From Haematococcus lacustris (lineage: Eukaryota; Chlorophyta; Chlorophyceae; Chlamydomonadales; Haematococcaceae): a DNA stretch of 64,000 bases. The position numbers were made by a program, and so were the translations under genes. A model generated the notes under the pieces. That model searched no databases. It was not told where the DNA came from and saw only the letters and a program-made list of their open reading frames with translations. Where the stretch lies: NCBI GenBank assembly GCA_030144725.1, contig JASKMD010000008.1, positions 8,060,705-8,124,704 on the forward strand. The letters run 5' to 3'. Each line of letters opens with the position of its first letter. Position 1 is the stretch's first letter. Positions 34,464 through 45,760 of the stretch are shown here, piece after piece.

Positions 34464-36168
34464 CTAGGCCGCAGTGGCCGTTGCATGGACAGCACGCCCC
34501 TTGTCAATCTCGCTAGGGGGGCTCTTCTTCTCCATCATTACGTCCCGTGCCGGGTCAGGATGGCGTGGCACCGGCGGCATGGCCTTGGTCCCCACAATTT
34601 CACTCAATATCTTCACCGTCTCTTCGTACACCCTGCAGGGAATGCATCGTGCAGGAGCCCATGAGCAGCGAGGGTGCCTGAAGCACCAGCTGGGTTCATG
34701 CGTTGGGTACACTAGCTCACCGCCAGCACCAGTAAGGGTTCCGAGCTTGCTTGGTGCCGGGCTGGCGCTCTGTAGCGTGCCACTGCAATCAGGGTGCAAG
34801 CAATGGAGCGCCATGACACGGCTGCTTCAACTCTTGCCTCTCTAAACATCAGACCAGTGGCACAGAGGAGTGCAGGCAGTAAGACAAGCAAGCTGCAGGT
34901 CTAAGGGGGAGCAGCAGCTTGGGTACCAGCGACACCTTAACAATGTGGGTTACTCCGCTTGTCTGTGCGGTTGGTGGTTGGTGTTTGGTGTTGTGCAACA
35001 ACTGGGGCCCACCGGCACATGTCAGGGTGCATGCCCTTGGTGGTATGCAGCATGCTCAACATTGCGGCTCACCATGTTCAGCAGGTTGGGTCCAAAGTAG
35101 CCAGAGCCTTTACCTGCACCGCACCAGCATCACAGCAACAGTAGGAGCAACACATGCTGGGCCAAACAGGGGTGGTGCAGCGCAGTGCTTTGCTGCATGC
35201 ATGGCATGTGGCTGAACATGCAGGTGCCTGTTGAGCTCCACCTGTAAGTTTGGGCTCTGTGCAGGCATAGATGGCGGACCAGGCTCCGTGATAAGGAGTC
35301 TGTCCCAACAACTTGGCACCCGCCACGAATAGCCTGCATGCACCCATGCACGCATGCACATCTCTCCACAGATCTCAGCCATGCTTATGTGCAAGCATGC
35401 AGAAGAGCACAGGATTACTGGACTGGGGACGTCATGCACACCCATGACATGGCAAGTGGTTTGGCTCGGGCAGCTGGTGAAGAGAGAGGTAGGCCTGATG
35501 TTGGGGACTGCTCACATTTCATCCTATTGTTGCAACAAACGTGGCTGATGATCAGCTGAGCTTGCAGCAAGGGAGCAGAGGGAGCATGTGCAATGCCCAG
35601 CAGCTGCAGGCTGCTGCCCAGGCACTAAGCAGCACTGTGCAGCATTGGGTAGGCACTTACGCAGCATGAGGGTAGGTTTTGAGATCTCCCTTCAACACTC
35701 CAGGCGTGAACACCACACCTGCGCAGCCACCCAGGGTGCATGATCAGGGTTCTTGCTGGCTGGCTGTTCAGCATGTACATGAATGTAGCGGTGAGAAGAG
35801 TTGCGAGACCCGCAAGTGCGTGGTTTCCACAGCCAGAGACGCTGGATGGTGGAGCCGACACACCCTGACTGTTTTAGGAGACACAGCAAGCGAGGCAGGG
35901 TGCATGGAAGCTGGTGAGCATGTGCAACTTGGCCATGGCTGCAGTGAACACCTGTCGCATGCTCCATTACCCTTCTATAGCATCTTTTCCTGTACAACAG
36001 GCAAAGACAGTATAAGCATGCTACCTGTTCCTTCACAAGTACAAAATGAGGAGAAAATAAGCACATCGACCGCGAGCCAGTCACGCCCACATGCAAGGAC
36101 AACAGCTGCCAGCTATGGCTGCTGCCTTGCCCATGTAATCCACATTTCCACACTGTGGAGCACTGTGT

Positions 36169-36217
<49 letters not shown>

Positions 36218-39200
36218 CCAAACCTGGACTGCCTGAAGGCCTGCGGGCTGAGTGCATTTGACCTGGAATCATGGTGATTTTGGTTCATGATGTGGCCAAC
36301 GTGAAAGATGGAGGCAGATCTAATCCAACGCCAAGGTGTAGAGCATCGCCAGTGAGGGCACCCAGAGCTGCACCAAGCTAAGGTTGGGCGCATCAGGCTG
36401 AAGGAGCGCACACCTGGCTGCACCGCGAACACATCGATACCCCGGTGCTTCACCCTCTCTGCCAACTCCCTTGCGAACATGATGGCTGCATGGCAACAGC
36501 AGCAGGGACAGGGCTAGGCCATATGGTAAAGAATTCCACTGTTCCTCCTGCGACTGATGCCATAAGGTCAGACAAACAACAGGCTTGTGGCTTGGTCTGG
36601 GTCAGCAGCTGGACCTGATCCATGTCTTCGTCCTCATTGTTGAGGTCTTCCTGCAACCTTTATGACTATGACAGCTGCCCAACACCATACGAACTGCATA
36701 GCAGGGTGTCGACTGAATATACTTGATTGAGTATCCTTGTAATGGTATCTGAACGCTAACACAGGGGGCAATCAGGTGAAGGGGGCTGTTGCTCGTCTGC
36801 TTGTCCATGTGAGCTGCAGCAACCCATGTGTACATCACCACAAACCCAGGCAGGCCTCCTAATACAGCCAAACCCAACATTGGCCAGGCAAACTTACCGA
36901 AGGCTTTGGCTTGGCCATATGCCCGGGCACCGCTGGCAGTAAACTTATCCCCTCTGCGCCGCACACAGCAGCAGGCAGAAAGGGGCCAAGGGCATCCTTA
37001 ATCCCCACACTTGGCGCTCACACTTTGAGGGTCATGCCAGGCGCTGACATCCTGTGATGTGAGTAAAACTACAAATGTGCATCTCCAGATCAGCACCATG
37101 CATCATGCATCATTCACCATGCTTCCCCATCCTTCCCCATCAGTAAGGCGGTCACGCACCTCATGTTGGAGAAGCTGCCTTCCAACCTGCTCATGGGCCA
37201 CTCTCCTGCACTGGCCTAAGCAGGCAGCCGGGCAGCAGGTCATGCAAAAGCAGAGTGGCACGTGGTGCAGCAAGAGTGCTGAAAATAGCACTGATGTACT
37301 GATGAGGTACAGCCCAGTCACATCACATGCTCTCCCCTTGCCCCCTGCCCTCCCCTTCGTTCATCACATCACAGCACACAACCAGCAGCGGCTGGTCAGC
37401 ATAGGGGGTGGATAGTCGCTGTTGCTCAAGGAGTCAATACATTTCATCATGGCCATTATCATGGCCACCGCTTGCCCTTTTGCTCATGGTGACACAGCGC
37501 CATCATAATCAGGTGCAGCTCACCATGAAGATCACGCGCGACCTTGGCTTCATCTGGTCCAGCAAGCCCAGGGCCAGCAGCACCCCTGAATAGTAGCTGA
37601 TAGCCAGGGTCGGCTCCAGCCCTTCCTCCGTCTGTGCCCGGCAGTTCCAGGCAGGGCATCAAGCAGGGCTACAGTCAACGTAAGGGCTGTGGCATCACAC
37701 TGCGATGCAGCCAACCTGCCCGTGTGCCTCTGCGTCCCTGACCCCTCCCACATTTGAGCGACCACAGTGACCAATCACCATCCCAGGCCAAGATGACCCT
37801 ACGTGGAATAGAGGTGGTGGCATGGCGGGAGGCTGTTGCGGGGAGCACCTTGACAAGTGGATCAGGCAGCCCCCTATGACACAAACACACACACATGGTG
37901 GCCCACATACAGCGGCTCCATTGGCAGGGCCTGGCTGCTGGAGCACAGCAGCAGCGCTGGAGTTGTGCACGTTATTGAATTTCCTGCCTGGCATGACAGT
38001 GTAGACATGAGGGTGTGGTGCAGCTGCTTGGCATGATGAAGCTCGACTGACAGTCCTCAACTGACTGTGCACTCAGTCTAGGTACACCACAGCCTAGGTA
38101 CACAGCAGCGCAGCGCAACAAGGCATTCACCAGGCGGAAAGGTCCAGGGTACAGGATACCCGCGTTGTGCAGCAGGATGTCTGGCCGCACTCCCCGCAGC
38201 TCAGCAAGCAGCGACTGCACCTGGCTGTGCAAGCAAAACGCGCAAAAAGGTGCCAGAGCTGAGTGCCGGCAGCAGGGGTGCGAGGCATGGGGCCAGCCAG
38301 CAGCAGCAAGTGAACAACAGAGTAGCCAAGTCAAAAAAGCACATGCCCCCTGCCCAGCAGCAAAGTTAGCCACCTTGGACATTGGCAGCACCACAGTCCA
38401 GCAGCACAGCCTGAACCCACACCCTCACAACAATGGAACTTAGTGGAGAAGGTGCAGAAGGAGTGAGGCTTGATGTGCAGCAGTCAGTCCAGCAGATCAA
38501 GATGGCTTCAGCTAGCCACTCAACATCACCATAATCATAATCATCAGCATGACATGGCACTTGCCACTATGCCATCCAATTCGATGCCACCGGCCTTGCT
38601 GCAGCACATCAGCTGTCAAGTAGCTGCTGACATGGGTCGTCCCCTACTAGAGGTGGCTTAAGGCAGCTGGCAACAGGTGTCACTGCTGGGTGAGGTCCCC
38701 ACTGCCAGCCTGACAGATGCCGTGCACCCTGCCCCACGCCTGCGTGCCAGGCCGGCTGCTGCTGTGCACTCTGCTGCTGCGGCACCTGCTGCCCACGCCC
38801 AGGGCGGCCCCGCAGCCCCAGCCAGCTACGCAGGCTTGACACAATAAGTCCCGCCCTGCCCACTAAGGGCAAGTAAATGGCAAGGCAACTGGGTTAACAT
38901 GCAGAAGACCATGCAGAGCCATGCAGCTAAAACTGGGCAAGCAGGTAGCCGGAACTTCTACTCAGCGCTTGGGCCAGAATTGTGTCGAAGGCAGCTTGGC
39001 CCATGGCCCCAAGTAAGGTTGCCAAGTAGGTAGCTGGACCAGGGCTGCAACTCAGTGATTGCTACAACCTTGCTTATGTGCTGACTGGCCACCACTGCTG
39101 CTGGTAAAAACAAGGGCTGCAGGGCTGTGTGCAGGGCAGGGGGTGTTCCAGCTGCATGTCACAGGGCACCACCCGGGCATCCACCCCTCCTCAGCCACTC

Positions 39201-39756
39201 CCTCATATCAGGCAGAAGCTCAGCACTCAGCACCACGCTGGAGGGCTGCGAATTGGAGAAAGTGATAGCACTTTGCCAGTTGCATGCTTGCTATGTCGCG
39301 GTGTTATAAGGCAGCCGGTAGAAGCTGTGCTCCTCAGACTTTCAGGGTTTCGTAACTGCCACACCAGCCTGCTTGCCTCTCTGCTTGCCTGGCCTGGCCG
39401 ACCCTGGCGGCCTGGCTTGCTTCTGGCAGGCTGCACACAGATGTAGAAATGCTTGTCCAATGCCTGGCTACCCACCTCATGGACTCCATGTCAGCTTGCA
39501 GCAGGTGCAGCTTGACTGGGCCCAGCTCCTTGCGCAGCTGCTCCACTGCTGCCTGGCCCTTGTCCATGTTGCGCACCACCATGTACACCTGGGGCAGCGG
39601 GTAGGCAGCAGTGGATGCCACGGCTGGGTCAGTCGCTGAGGACGCGCTCAGGCAGCTGCTGCTGCTGCCTCTTCACCTCAGCGCCATTCTCTGCCAGCTT
39701 GCGGGTGGTCTCGTAGCCAATGCCGCTGTTGGCCCCAGTAATCACTGCTACCTTGC
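34464..39756 (-). CDS. Short-chain dehydrogenase/reductase, gene 1 (first exon not located)
   Basis: Exons found, minus strand: 39,756-39,677; 39,588-39,476; 38,224-38,131; 37,631-37,524; 37,200-37,160; 36,953-36,898; 36,485-36,414; 35,718-35,661; 35,333-35,242; 35,113-35,073; 34,632-34,464. They read through the whole SDR fold: GKVAVITGANSGIG (TGxxxGxG cofactor loop), VYMVVRNMDKG, ILLHNAGILYPGPF (NNAG-type strand), TEEGLEPTLAISYYSGVLL, ARAYGQAK (catalytic YxxxK), IMFARELAERVK, VFAVQPG, and a C-terminus EETVKILSEIVGTKAMPPVP. It resembles the retinol dehydrogenase/DHRS-like group; the substrate is unknown. Phases agree except before the last exon, where a short exon seems missed. The 5' exon with the ATG is also unidentified. 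TGTAA lies at 34,324-34,328. Paralogue of the gene at 45.8-50.3 kb. Confidence 0.88.
36169..36213. repeat. CAG repeat in an SDR gene 1 intron
   Basis: About fourteen uninterrupted CAG units between exons at 35,718 and 36,414, non-coding in the SDR model. Confidence 0.9.
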
Positions 39757-40390
39757 CTGCAAAGGCAGGCGGTCACAGGTCGATCTGGGGCAGAACCCTG
39801 GGGAGGTTCAACAGCTTCCACCGCCCGCCGTCCGGCGACCTCTACTGCCCGCCGGGTGCCAATATCCCGCCTAGAATCGCGTTTGTCTGCCTGAGCTCAC
39901 AATGCCTGGCAGGGTGCTCGCATCAGGTTGGGCGCGCGGATTGAACCACGTCAGTGGTATGCTGTCACTGCCCTCGGGACCAAGCTGCGAGTCACGCTAT
40001 ATCTTCGCTGGGTTGCCACGCACCGTAGAGGTTGGGGACCGAAGCAGGGTTCCAGCCCACCAGTATTTCGTCGACAAGCCATTGTTCGGCATCGTGTAGT
40101 TTGCGAGCGACCCAGCTGATAGCAGCGTCCAGCATTGCGAAGAACTGAGTAGGTTGCTCAGATACGCTACTGCGTGCACGAGTCTACGACGCATAGCGCG
40201 ACATGTGACATGTGACGCGTCCCATGTGGTTGCGCCACGACGACTCCATCCACCGGCCCACACCTGCCCGCCGACCCAAGCCCTGAGCCGTCAGCAGCAA
40301 AGTAGGCGCAGGTCGGTTACACCAGAGCAGTGAAGATAAACAAGGTGGAGCGGCATGCTTGAGGAGGTTACTTAAGAGAGACTTAAGAGA

Positions 40391-40478
40391 AACAGCACAT
40401 ACCTCCCCTACATCTAGGGTCTGCGTTATCTAGGGGCTGGTCACAGCTAAGCTGAGCTGGCCGGTGCGGAAACCCCTG
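40391..40478 (-). mobile_element. Internally deleted Fanzor element relic
   Basis: The variant terminus CAGCACATACCTCCCCTACA, as at 28,354, is followed directly by a block like GGGGCTGGTCACAGCTAAGC and GGTGCGGAA, which corresponds to the RuvC-II region. The tail and RuvC-III part are missing. It lies next to copy B. Confidence 0.65.
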
Positions 40479-40490
40479 ACTGAGAAACAG

Positions 40491-42430
40491 CACAGTGATC
40501 CCCTACTATCATTACAGGGCAGGGGCTGTGTTATCTGTAACCCGATCTATTTGCATGCAGCAAGCATCCGGTACCACTACCTGATTCACTACCCCAACCC
40601 GCTTGCGAAGGCCGGGCAATCTATGATGGCATGAAACACATGCTCTGATGTAAGCAACAGCTTCAGCATTGCTTAGTGCATACATGCTACTGTGCCACAG
40701 GCTGCTGGGCCTGGGCCTTGGGTGCTCGCTCTCGCAGCTTCTTGAAGCCCACTGCTGGGTACTCCTTGCCCTGGGCCGGAAGCCTTCCTTGGTGTTGCCA
40801 CCTGCACAGCTCCAGTGGGCGCCACTTGCTCTCCCCTGCCCGCTGGAGGTTGAGGGCTGCGTTGCAGTCCCTGTCCACCCATTTGCCAAGGTTCCCAGGG
40901 ATGGCCTGGGCCAGCCAAGGGCACCACATGAGCCCCCGCACTGGCGCCTCAAACCGCTTGCTCCAGGCTGACCGCAGCAAGCGGTCCTGCACCTGTCCCG
41001 GCTTGGGCTTCCAGCCTTTAGGCCTGGTGGGCTTGCTGCTGTCCAGCTCCTCCTCACAGGGCTGGGGGCTGTTTAGGATTGAGCTGACCCTGCTGGTGCG
41101 GAACTCATCCACTGTCACCACCTTGCCTGGCACCCTGTCTGTTGGCTTGCCGCTGTTGGCCCTCTCCACCACCTTGCGGCAGGCCTGCAGCACGGCCTTG
41201 GCCCCCCACCCACCCCGGGTGCCAATGCCTGCGTTGCCAAAGAACACCACCAGCTGCTTGCGGGTCCCCCACTCCTGCTGGGACACGCCGGCTGCCTCCT
41301 CCTCCAGCTGCATGGCACACAAGATACACACAAAGCACATGACATCCTTGGCAGAACTGGAGACATGGGCACCTAGCAGGTCAGATGTGGGGCAGTCATC
41401 AGCCTCTGTCCCTGTCCCTCCCCCCCTACCCTTGGCACTCTCACATTCATGAAGTAGCGCTCCAGGACCGTCTCCTGCGCACCATGCAGCCTCATCCTTT
41501 GCTCTGCCCACTTGGGATGCAGGTACTCCCCCCACACTGCATCCCAGGTGGCCAGGGTGACGGCCACATGCCGCTGGATGGCCACCAGGGAGCAGTGTTG
41601 TGAATCTTCAGATTTTCAGATTTTCAGATTTTCAGATTTTCAGATTTTCATGAAAATGAAAGTGTTTCATTGAAAATCTGAAAGACTTTCACGCCAGTGA
41701 AAATGAGCGTTTGCAGCTGGTTTCCCATCCTCCCTTTATGCACGCGGCTTGTTTGCAGGTCTGCACTTCAAGAAATGCACAAATGCTCAGTTCGCTTAAG
41801 GTCAGACATGCAAGCCAATTTAAAAGATGCAAGCCGCCCATGCTGGCGTTGCCTGCCTTACGCTACTTCCGCTGTGGCTGCAGCGCGCTGGCGCCAGCTA
41901 AGCCAAGCGAAAGGCACTGCGACACCCGTGGGATTGGCAGCGCCGGGCTCCTTCCGATGGCAGCGACTATAGCCCGGGCAGTTTGCACTAGGGCGAGTCT
42001 CTGGTTGCCTGCGAGCTGCTGTTCGCCTGCTGCTGCCATCGCGCCGCGATCTGACCGGGGGCAGCACCCGGCACTTTCAGATTTGCAGTGAATACGTTCA
42101 GATTTTCAGATGAAAATTTTCATTGAAAATCTGAATGAAAATCTGAAATTTTCACAACACTGCCAGGGAGGTGCCTGGTGGGGTGGCTGATGCCAGGTGC
42201 TGCAGCTCCAGCTTGATGTTGTCATTCCACCGCTGAGTGTTGCGGCGAGCCTGGATCAGGCCGCTGTCATGCTGCACCTGGCTCCTGGTCAACTTGCTCC
42301 TGTAGAAGTCTTGCAATAGGCCATATGCACGCCACACCCCCGAAGCTGCGCTGACTGCCTGGATGGCACCAGGGTCCAGCCCCATGCCCATCTGAGTGGG
42401 TCCTCCAGCTGCATGGCACACAAGATACTC
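40491..42430 (-). pseudogene. Fanzor copy B, split by an hAT-type insertion and 5'-truncated
   Basis: Over 90% identical by eye to copy A from the terminus (CAGCACAGTGATCCCCTACT, from about 40,491) through the last exon. The C-terminal frame (41,535-40,687) is intact, with VVTVDEFRTSRVSS and VDRDCNAALNLQ. The intron is retained (41,444-41,308; AAT-GTGAGAG donor). Upstream, the 570-bp element at 41,593-42,162 interrupts the segment AIQRHVAVTLATW. Beyond it the RuvC-I block GMGLDPGAIQAVSAASG continues to about 42,400. There it joins TCCTCCAGCTGCATGGCACA, which belongs to the intron-exon 4 boundary of the same gene (compare 41,301-41,320), so the 5' end is a rearranged chimera. The linker minisatellite and N-terminal part are absent. 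Confidence 0.9.
41585..42170. mobile_element. Non-autonomous hAT-type element (570 bp) with 8-bp target duplication
   Basis: The element is 41,593-42,162. It begins CAGTGTTGTGAA and ends TTCACAACACTG, a perfect 12-bp terminal inverted repeat starting with CAG as in hAT elements. Flanks CCAGGGAG at 41,585-41,592 and 42,163-42,170 are identical. Copy A has a single uninterrupted CCAGGGAG there, giving a clean empty site. Both ends carry clustered TTCAGATTTTCAG/CTGAAAATCTGAA subterminal repeats. The inside (about 41,700-42,080) has no transposase. Confidence 0.97.
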
Positions 42431-43534
42431 GGGGCTCTTGCCACTCGGGGCTCTCCAGCGGGGTGCCACGTTCAGGCCGCCCCAACATGGGGTTAGTAAT
42501 GTTCATGCAACTACTCTCTGAATACCGCATCGTTTTCAATAGCGTTTGTCACATTGGCAGCCACGGTTTAGTCCGCGTAATCTGACCATCAGCGCTAGCC
42601 ATTGGAGTCTTTGCTCGCGTACTGCCACATGTGCCCGCGAACAATTCACAGCGGCGAGACGGGTCTCCTTGGCACGGTGAGCCGCATCGCTGTGACCCCA
42701 TCTGCCTAGCGTAGTGAGCTGGTTGTGCACAAATGGAATGTCCGGCCAACACCCATCGCGATGCCTGCCGGGCGTGCAGGGCGCCTAGTCGGGGTGACGG
42801 AAGCATATATTCATCTCGCTTCCGCTGAATACACCATTTGGGTCGGCGCACACTGAGGTATCACCGGGTTACACCCCCCCCTCCTCCACTATGTCCATCA
42901 CTGTGTTGCACCCGTTGCACCCACAGGAAAACGGCCACAAAATGATTGTTCTTGACCCCTTGGCGCATTTGTTGAAATAAACCGCACGTTAAACAGCCTA
43001 GGCCTCTATCAGTTTAACATCTTCAAAGTGACAGCATGTTCTCCAAGCAGAATCAGGGCTACGGGCCTGTGGGGTTGCAGCTGAGCTATGAAACTTTGCA
43101 CGCAGGTGGATGGCATGTAGGGGAGTGTAACTCTCAGAGGAGCCGAGTCCAAATTCGGTCATGGTGTGGAGTTGTGTGTCTGACTGCATGGCCCCGGTCC
43201 TGAGATCGGCTAAGGGAGTTGGGGGTCACCGACCAAAGTGAGCTTTTGGCTTATCTGAGTATGAGTGTTTGTAACAATGTCTTAAGGAGCTTAACCTAGT
43301 AAGTAGCATGCTGGAAGTCAAAATGGTCGAGCGGTGGCATTGCCCTCCAGGTATGGGGAGGAGGTGGGCTCAGTGCCACATTGCCGCAACCGCTCTCCGA
43401 TCCGACTGCTGCTGTCGACGCGCATGCTTGCGTAGAGCAGCCTAAGCGACGCGGGCGGTCGTAGCGATGACTGCATGCTCCGCAACGGCTCAAATTTGAA
43501 TCACCAACTTTGAGGCTTTGCTGTGCACGACCTA
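42431..43534. other. No recognised gene
   Basis: Open frames are short and without family motifs. The composition is closer to 50% GC than the flanking genes. Confidence 0.55.
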
Positions 43535-44781
43535 GGGCGCGTTTCCAATGCACGGAGAGAAAGAGAAAAGAGATCGGAGAGAGAAAGAGAAAAAGAGAGA
43601 AAGAGAAAGAGAAAAAGAGATCGCCGCCAGCCCATGTCCCTCTAACTGCCGCCAACGGTCCGGATCTCTTTTCTCCCGTTTCCAATGCGCGGAGATAGAG
43701 ACGAATAACTCTCCTAGAGTGAGCTCCATTTCATCTCTTTTTCTCCGCTAGGGTCCTCCAGGCCGACCCCCCCAGGAGAAAAAGAGATGTGACCGAGAGA
43801 AGTGACCTTTTGCACCGGAGCCGCAGCGAGAGCTGGGTTAGGCTGGGCTGTTTCTCCAGGGCATCGCTGTTTGACGTCCCGTTGCCAATGTCCCGTTGCC
43901 GCTTCTGCGTCGCCACCTAAGCCGCAGGAGCTGATGAAGAGGACAAATGCCCAGGAGATGGTCCTCGTCCGTATTGTTGCTGAGGGCGCATCAGCTGAGG
44001 GCGCATCAGCTGTTTGACGAGCACCGCAATTTCAACGCGGAGCAGTGCCATAGAGAGTTGTAGCCCCCCGGAGCATACTTAGCTAGTCCCGCTAGTGCGG
44101 AGAGTGCTTGACTAGTTAGCCTGATAAGCCCCGCAGCCTGACTTGCACAACTGCACTGACTTGCACGACTGACTTGCACGGCGCACTTTGTGCACTTGCG
44201 CCTGCGATGCTTGACCCCATCATACCTGCCACCATCCCAGCTAACGGGACAATTGCGTCCTTGTTCCCAACCATATGAAAAGATCGCCCCCAGAGCTACA
44301 GCCAACCCCCAAAGCTACAGCCGACCAGCCATGGCATGCTCCAAGCACATTTACATCATAGTGAAACACCAGCCGAGCACTGTAGCTCTGCGTGTAGCTT
44401 TGGTTCGCGGGAAGGCTGCGTGTGTGCATTGGTTCGAACATTGGGGTCGCGGTTGCTTCGCCTTCCATCGCGACTGCGGAGCGAGACCTGGCGGTCGTGT
44501 TAAACATTTGTTAAACATTCTCCCTTTGTTTAACTTGTTAAACTTGTTTGACAAACCGGGTCATGCTCTACTGCTGCCTCTACTTCCGCTGTAACCGCTG
44601 CTGCTGCTGCTATCCATGTTGCTGGGCAGCTCGTGTGTAGATCAATGAAGGCGTAGGCGGCGGCTGGAAAGTGGACTTCCATGCATCTCTTTTCTCTTTT
44701 CTCCGTCCATTGGAAACGCGTTTGAATTCATGCACATGGGCGATCTCTTTTCTCTTTTCTCCGTCCATTGGAAACGCGCCG
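43535..44781. mobile_element. Possible non-autonomous Harbinger-like element
   Basis: The left end GGGCGCGTTTCCAATG, followed by CACGGAGAGAAAGAGAAAAG, is the inverse of the right end ending CCATTGGAAACGCGCCG. The two ends are complementary over about 40 bases, allowing mismatches. CTA occurs on both sides (43,532-43,534 and 44,782-44,784), as a 3-bp duplication would. Extra direct copies of the end sequence lie at about 43,670-43,695 and 44,693-44,731, so the element may be composite. No transposase was found. The superfamily is an inference from the 3-bp repeat and G-rich ends. Confidence 0.45.
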
Positions 44782-44919
44782 CTACTGAGTGTAAAATTAT
44801 TCTGGATGGGTGGAAGGTAGCTGGCCGGGTTGGCTACATTGTGAATCATCTAGCATAACATTTGGCGCAGTGAGTGCAGAGTTACAGCCGTCCGACTGCC
44901 AAGGGTCAGTTTCCTGTCA

Positions 44920-45362
44920 TTTTTTGAATGTTGGGAGCGCCCGAGCCACGTAGCTCGGAGCTGCTGTAGTTGAGGCCGTACTGGCACACCACACGTACAA
45001 ACAGCTTGGCCACCTCGAGGGTGATGCGGCGGAGGAGAACCCGGATGCGGATGAAGCAACCCACCTAATGAAGCCCTTCAGAAAGCACTTGACGAACTGG
45101 GTCCTCGAGCTGGCCGCCTCCTTCAGCCTAGCCTTACGCGCCCTCCCTCGTGGCGGTACGGGGCCTACCCATCCCACTGTGTCGGGCTTGCCCTTGGGCT
45201 TTGGCTTGGGGACCTTGGGATTGGGCTATTTGGGCTCATCCGCGCCCTTGCGCTTCTCGCCCTTCATCGCGCTCTGTAGTAGATGGTCGCGACTTACATT
45301 GGCAACTATCACTCCCGCGACTTACATTGGCAACAGTTACTTTGGCAACTTTACACAGCGCC
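44920..45362 (-). mobile_element. Copy of the putative Fanzor 5' exon region
   Basis: About 300 bases (45,060-45,362) match 20,640-20,930. The minus strand reads RERARKARL... and RTQFVKCFLKGFIR before a GTGGGT donor in both. Here the frame is continuous through KEAASSRTQF, whereas the 20.7-kb copy has lost one base. Beyond the donor the two diverge; here LEVAKLFVRVVCQYGLN follows in an open frame. It may be the 5' end of another Fanzor copy or an unrelated shared repeat. Confidence 0.5.
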
Positions 45363-45453
45363 TCATCAGCCCCCACCTCCAGCTGTGCGGCGTAGACGTC
45401 GGCACTGCCTGTCACTTACAGCCACCTACAGCCATACTCAGCATGCCGCCGTT

Positions 45454-45456
<3 letters not shown>

Positions 45457-45486
<30 letters not shown>

Positions 45487-45490
45487 CAGC
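45457..45490. repeat. CAG repeat
   Basis: Eight or nine CAG units, interrupted once by TAG, outside any supported exon. Confidence 0.85.
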
Positions 45491-45760
45491 GGCACCTCAG
45501 GCATGTGGTATGCCGTGTCAATGTTATGCATGCTGCGCTGGTTTGTGTTCAGAGTTACCGTGTACTGTGCGTAGCTGGCTGGGCGGTCTGTATGTTGCGG
45601 CACCTTGCCCATGCCCATGCTGCTAGTTTTAGCCTGGAGAGTAGATTGACGAGATGGTGCGGCGCAAACACTTATCGCTGCAACATTACAGGTTCAACTC
45701 CTAGGCCTCAACTTTAACCCCGAATGGATGCTACTAGTATACAGAGGACGAAACGAAGCA

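Noticed and set aside
43535..44781. Retrovirus-like long terminal repeats
   Set aside because: The ends are inverted, not direct, and there is no primer-binding site or polymerase between them.
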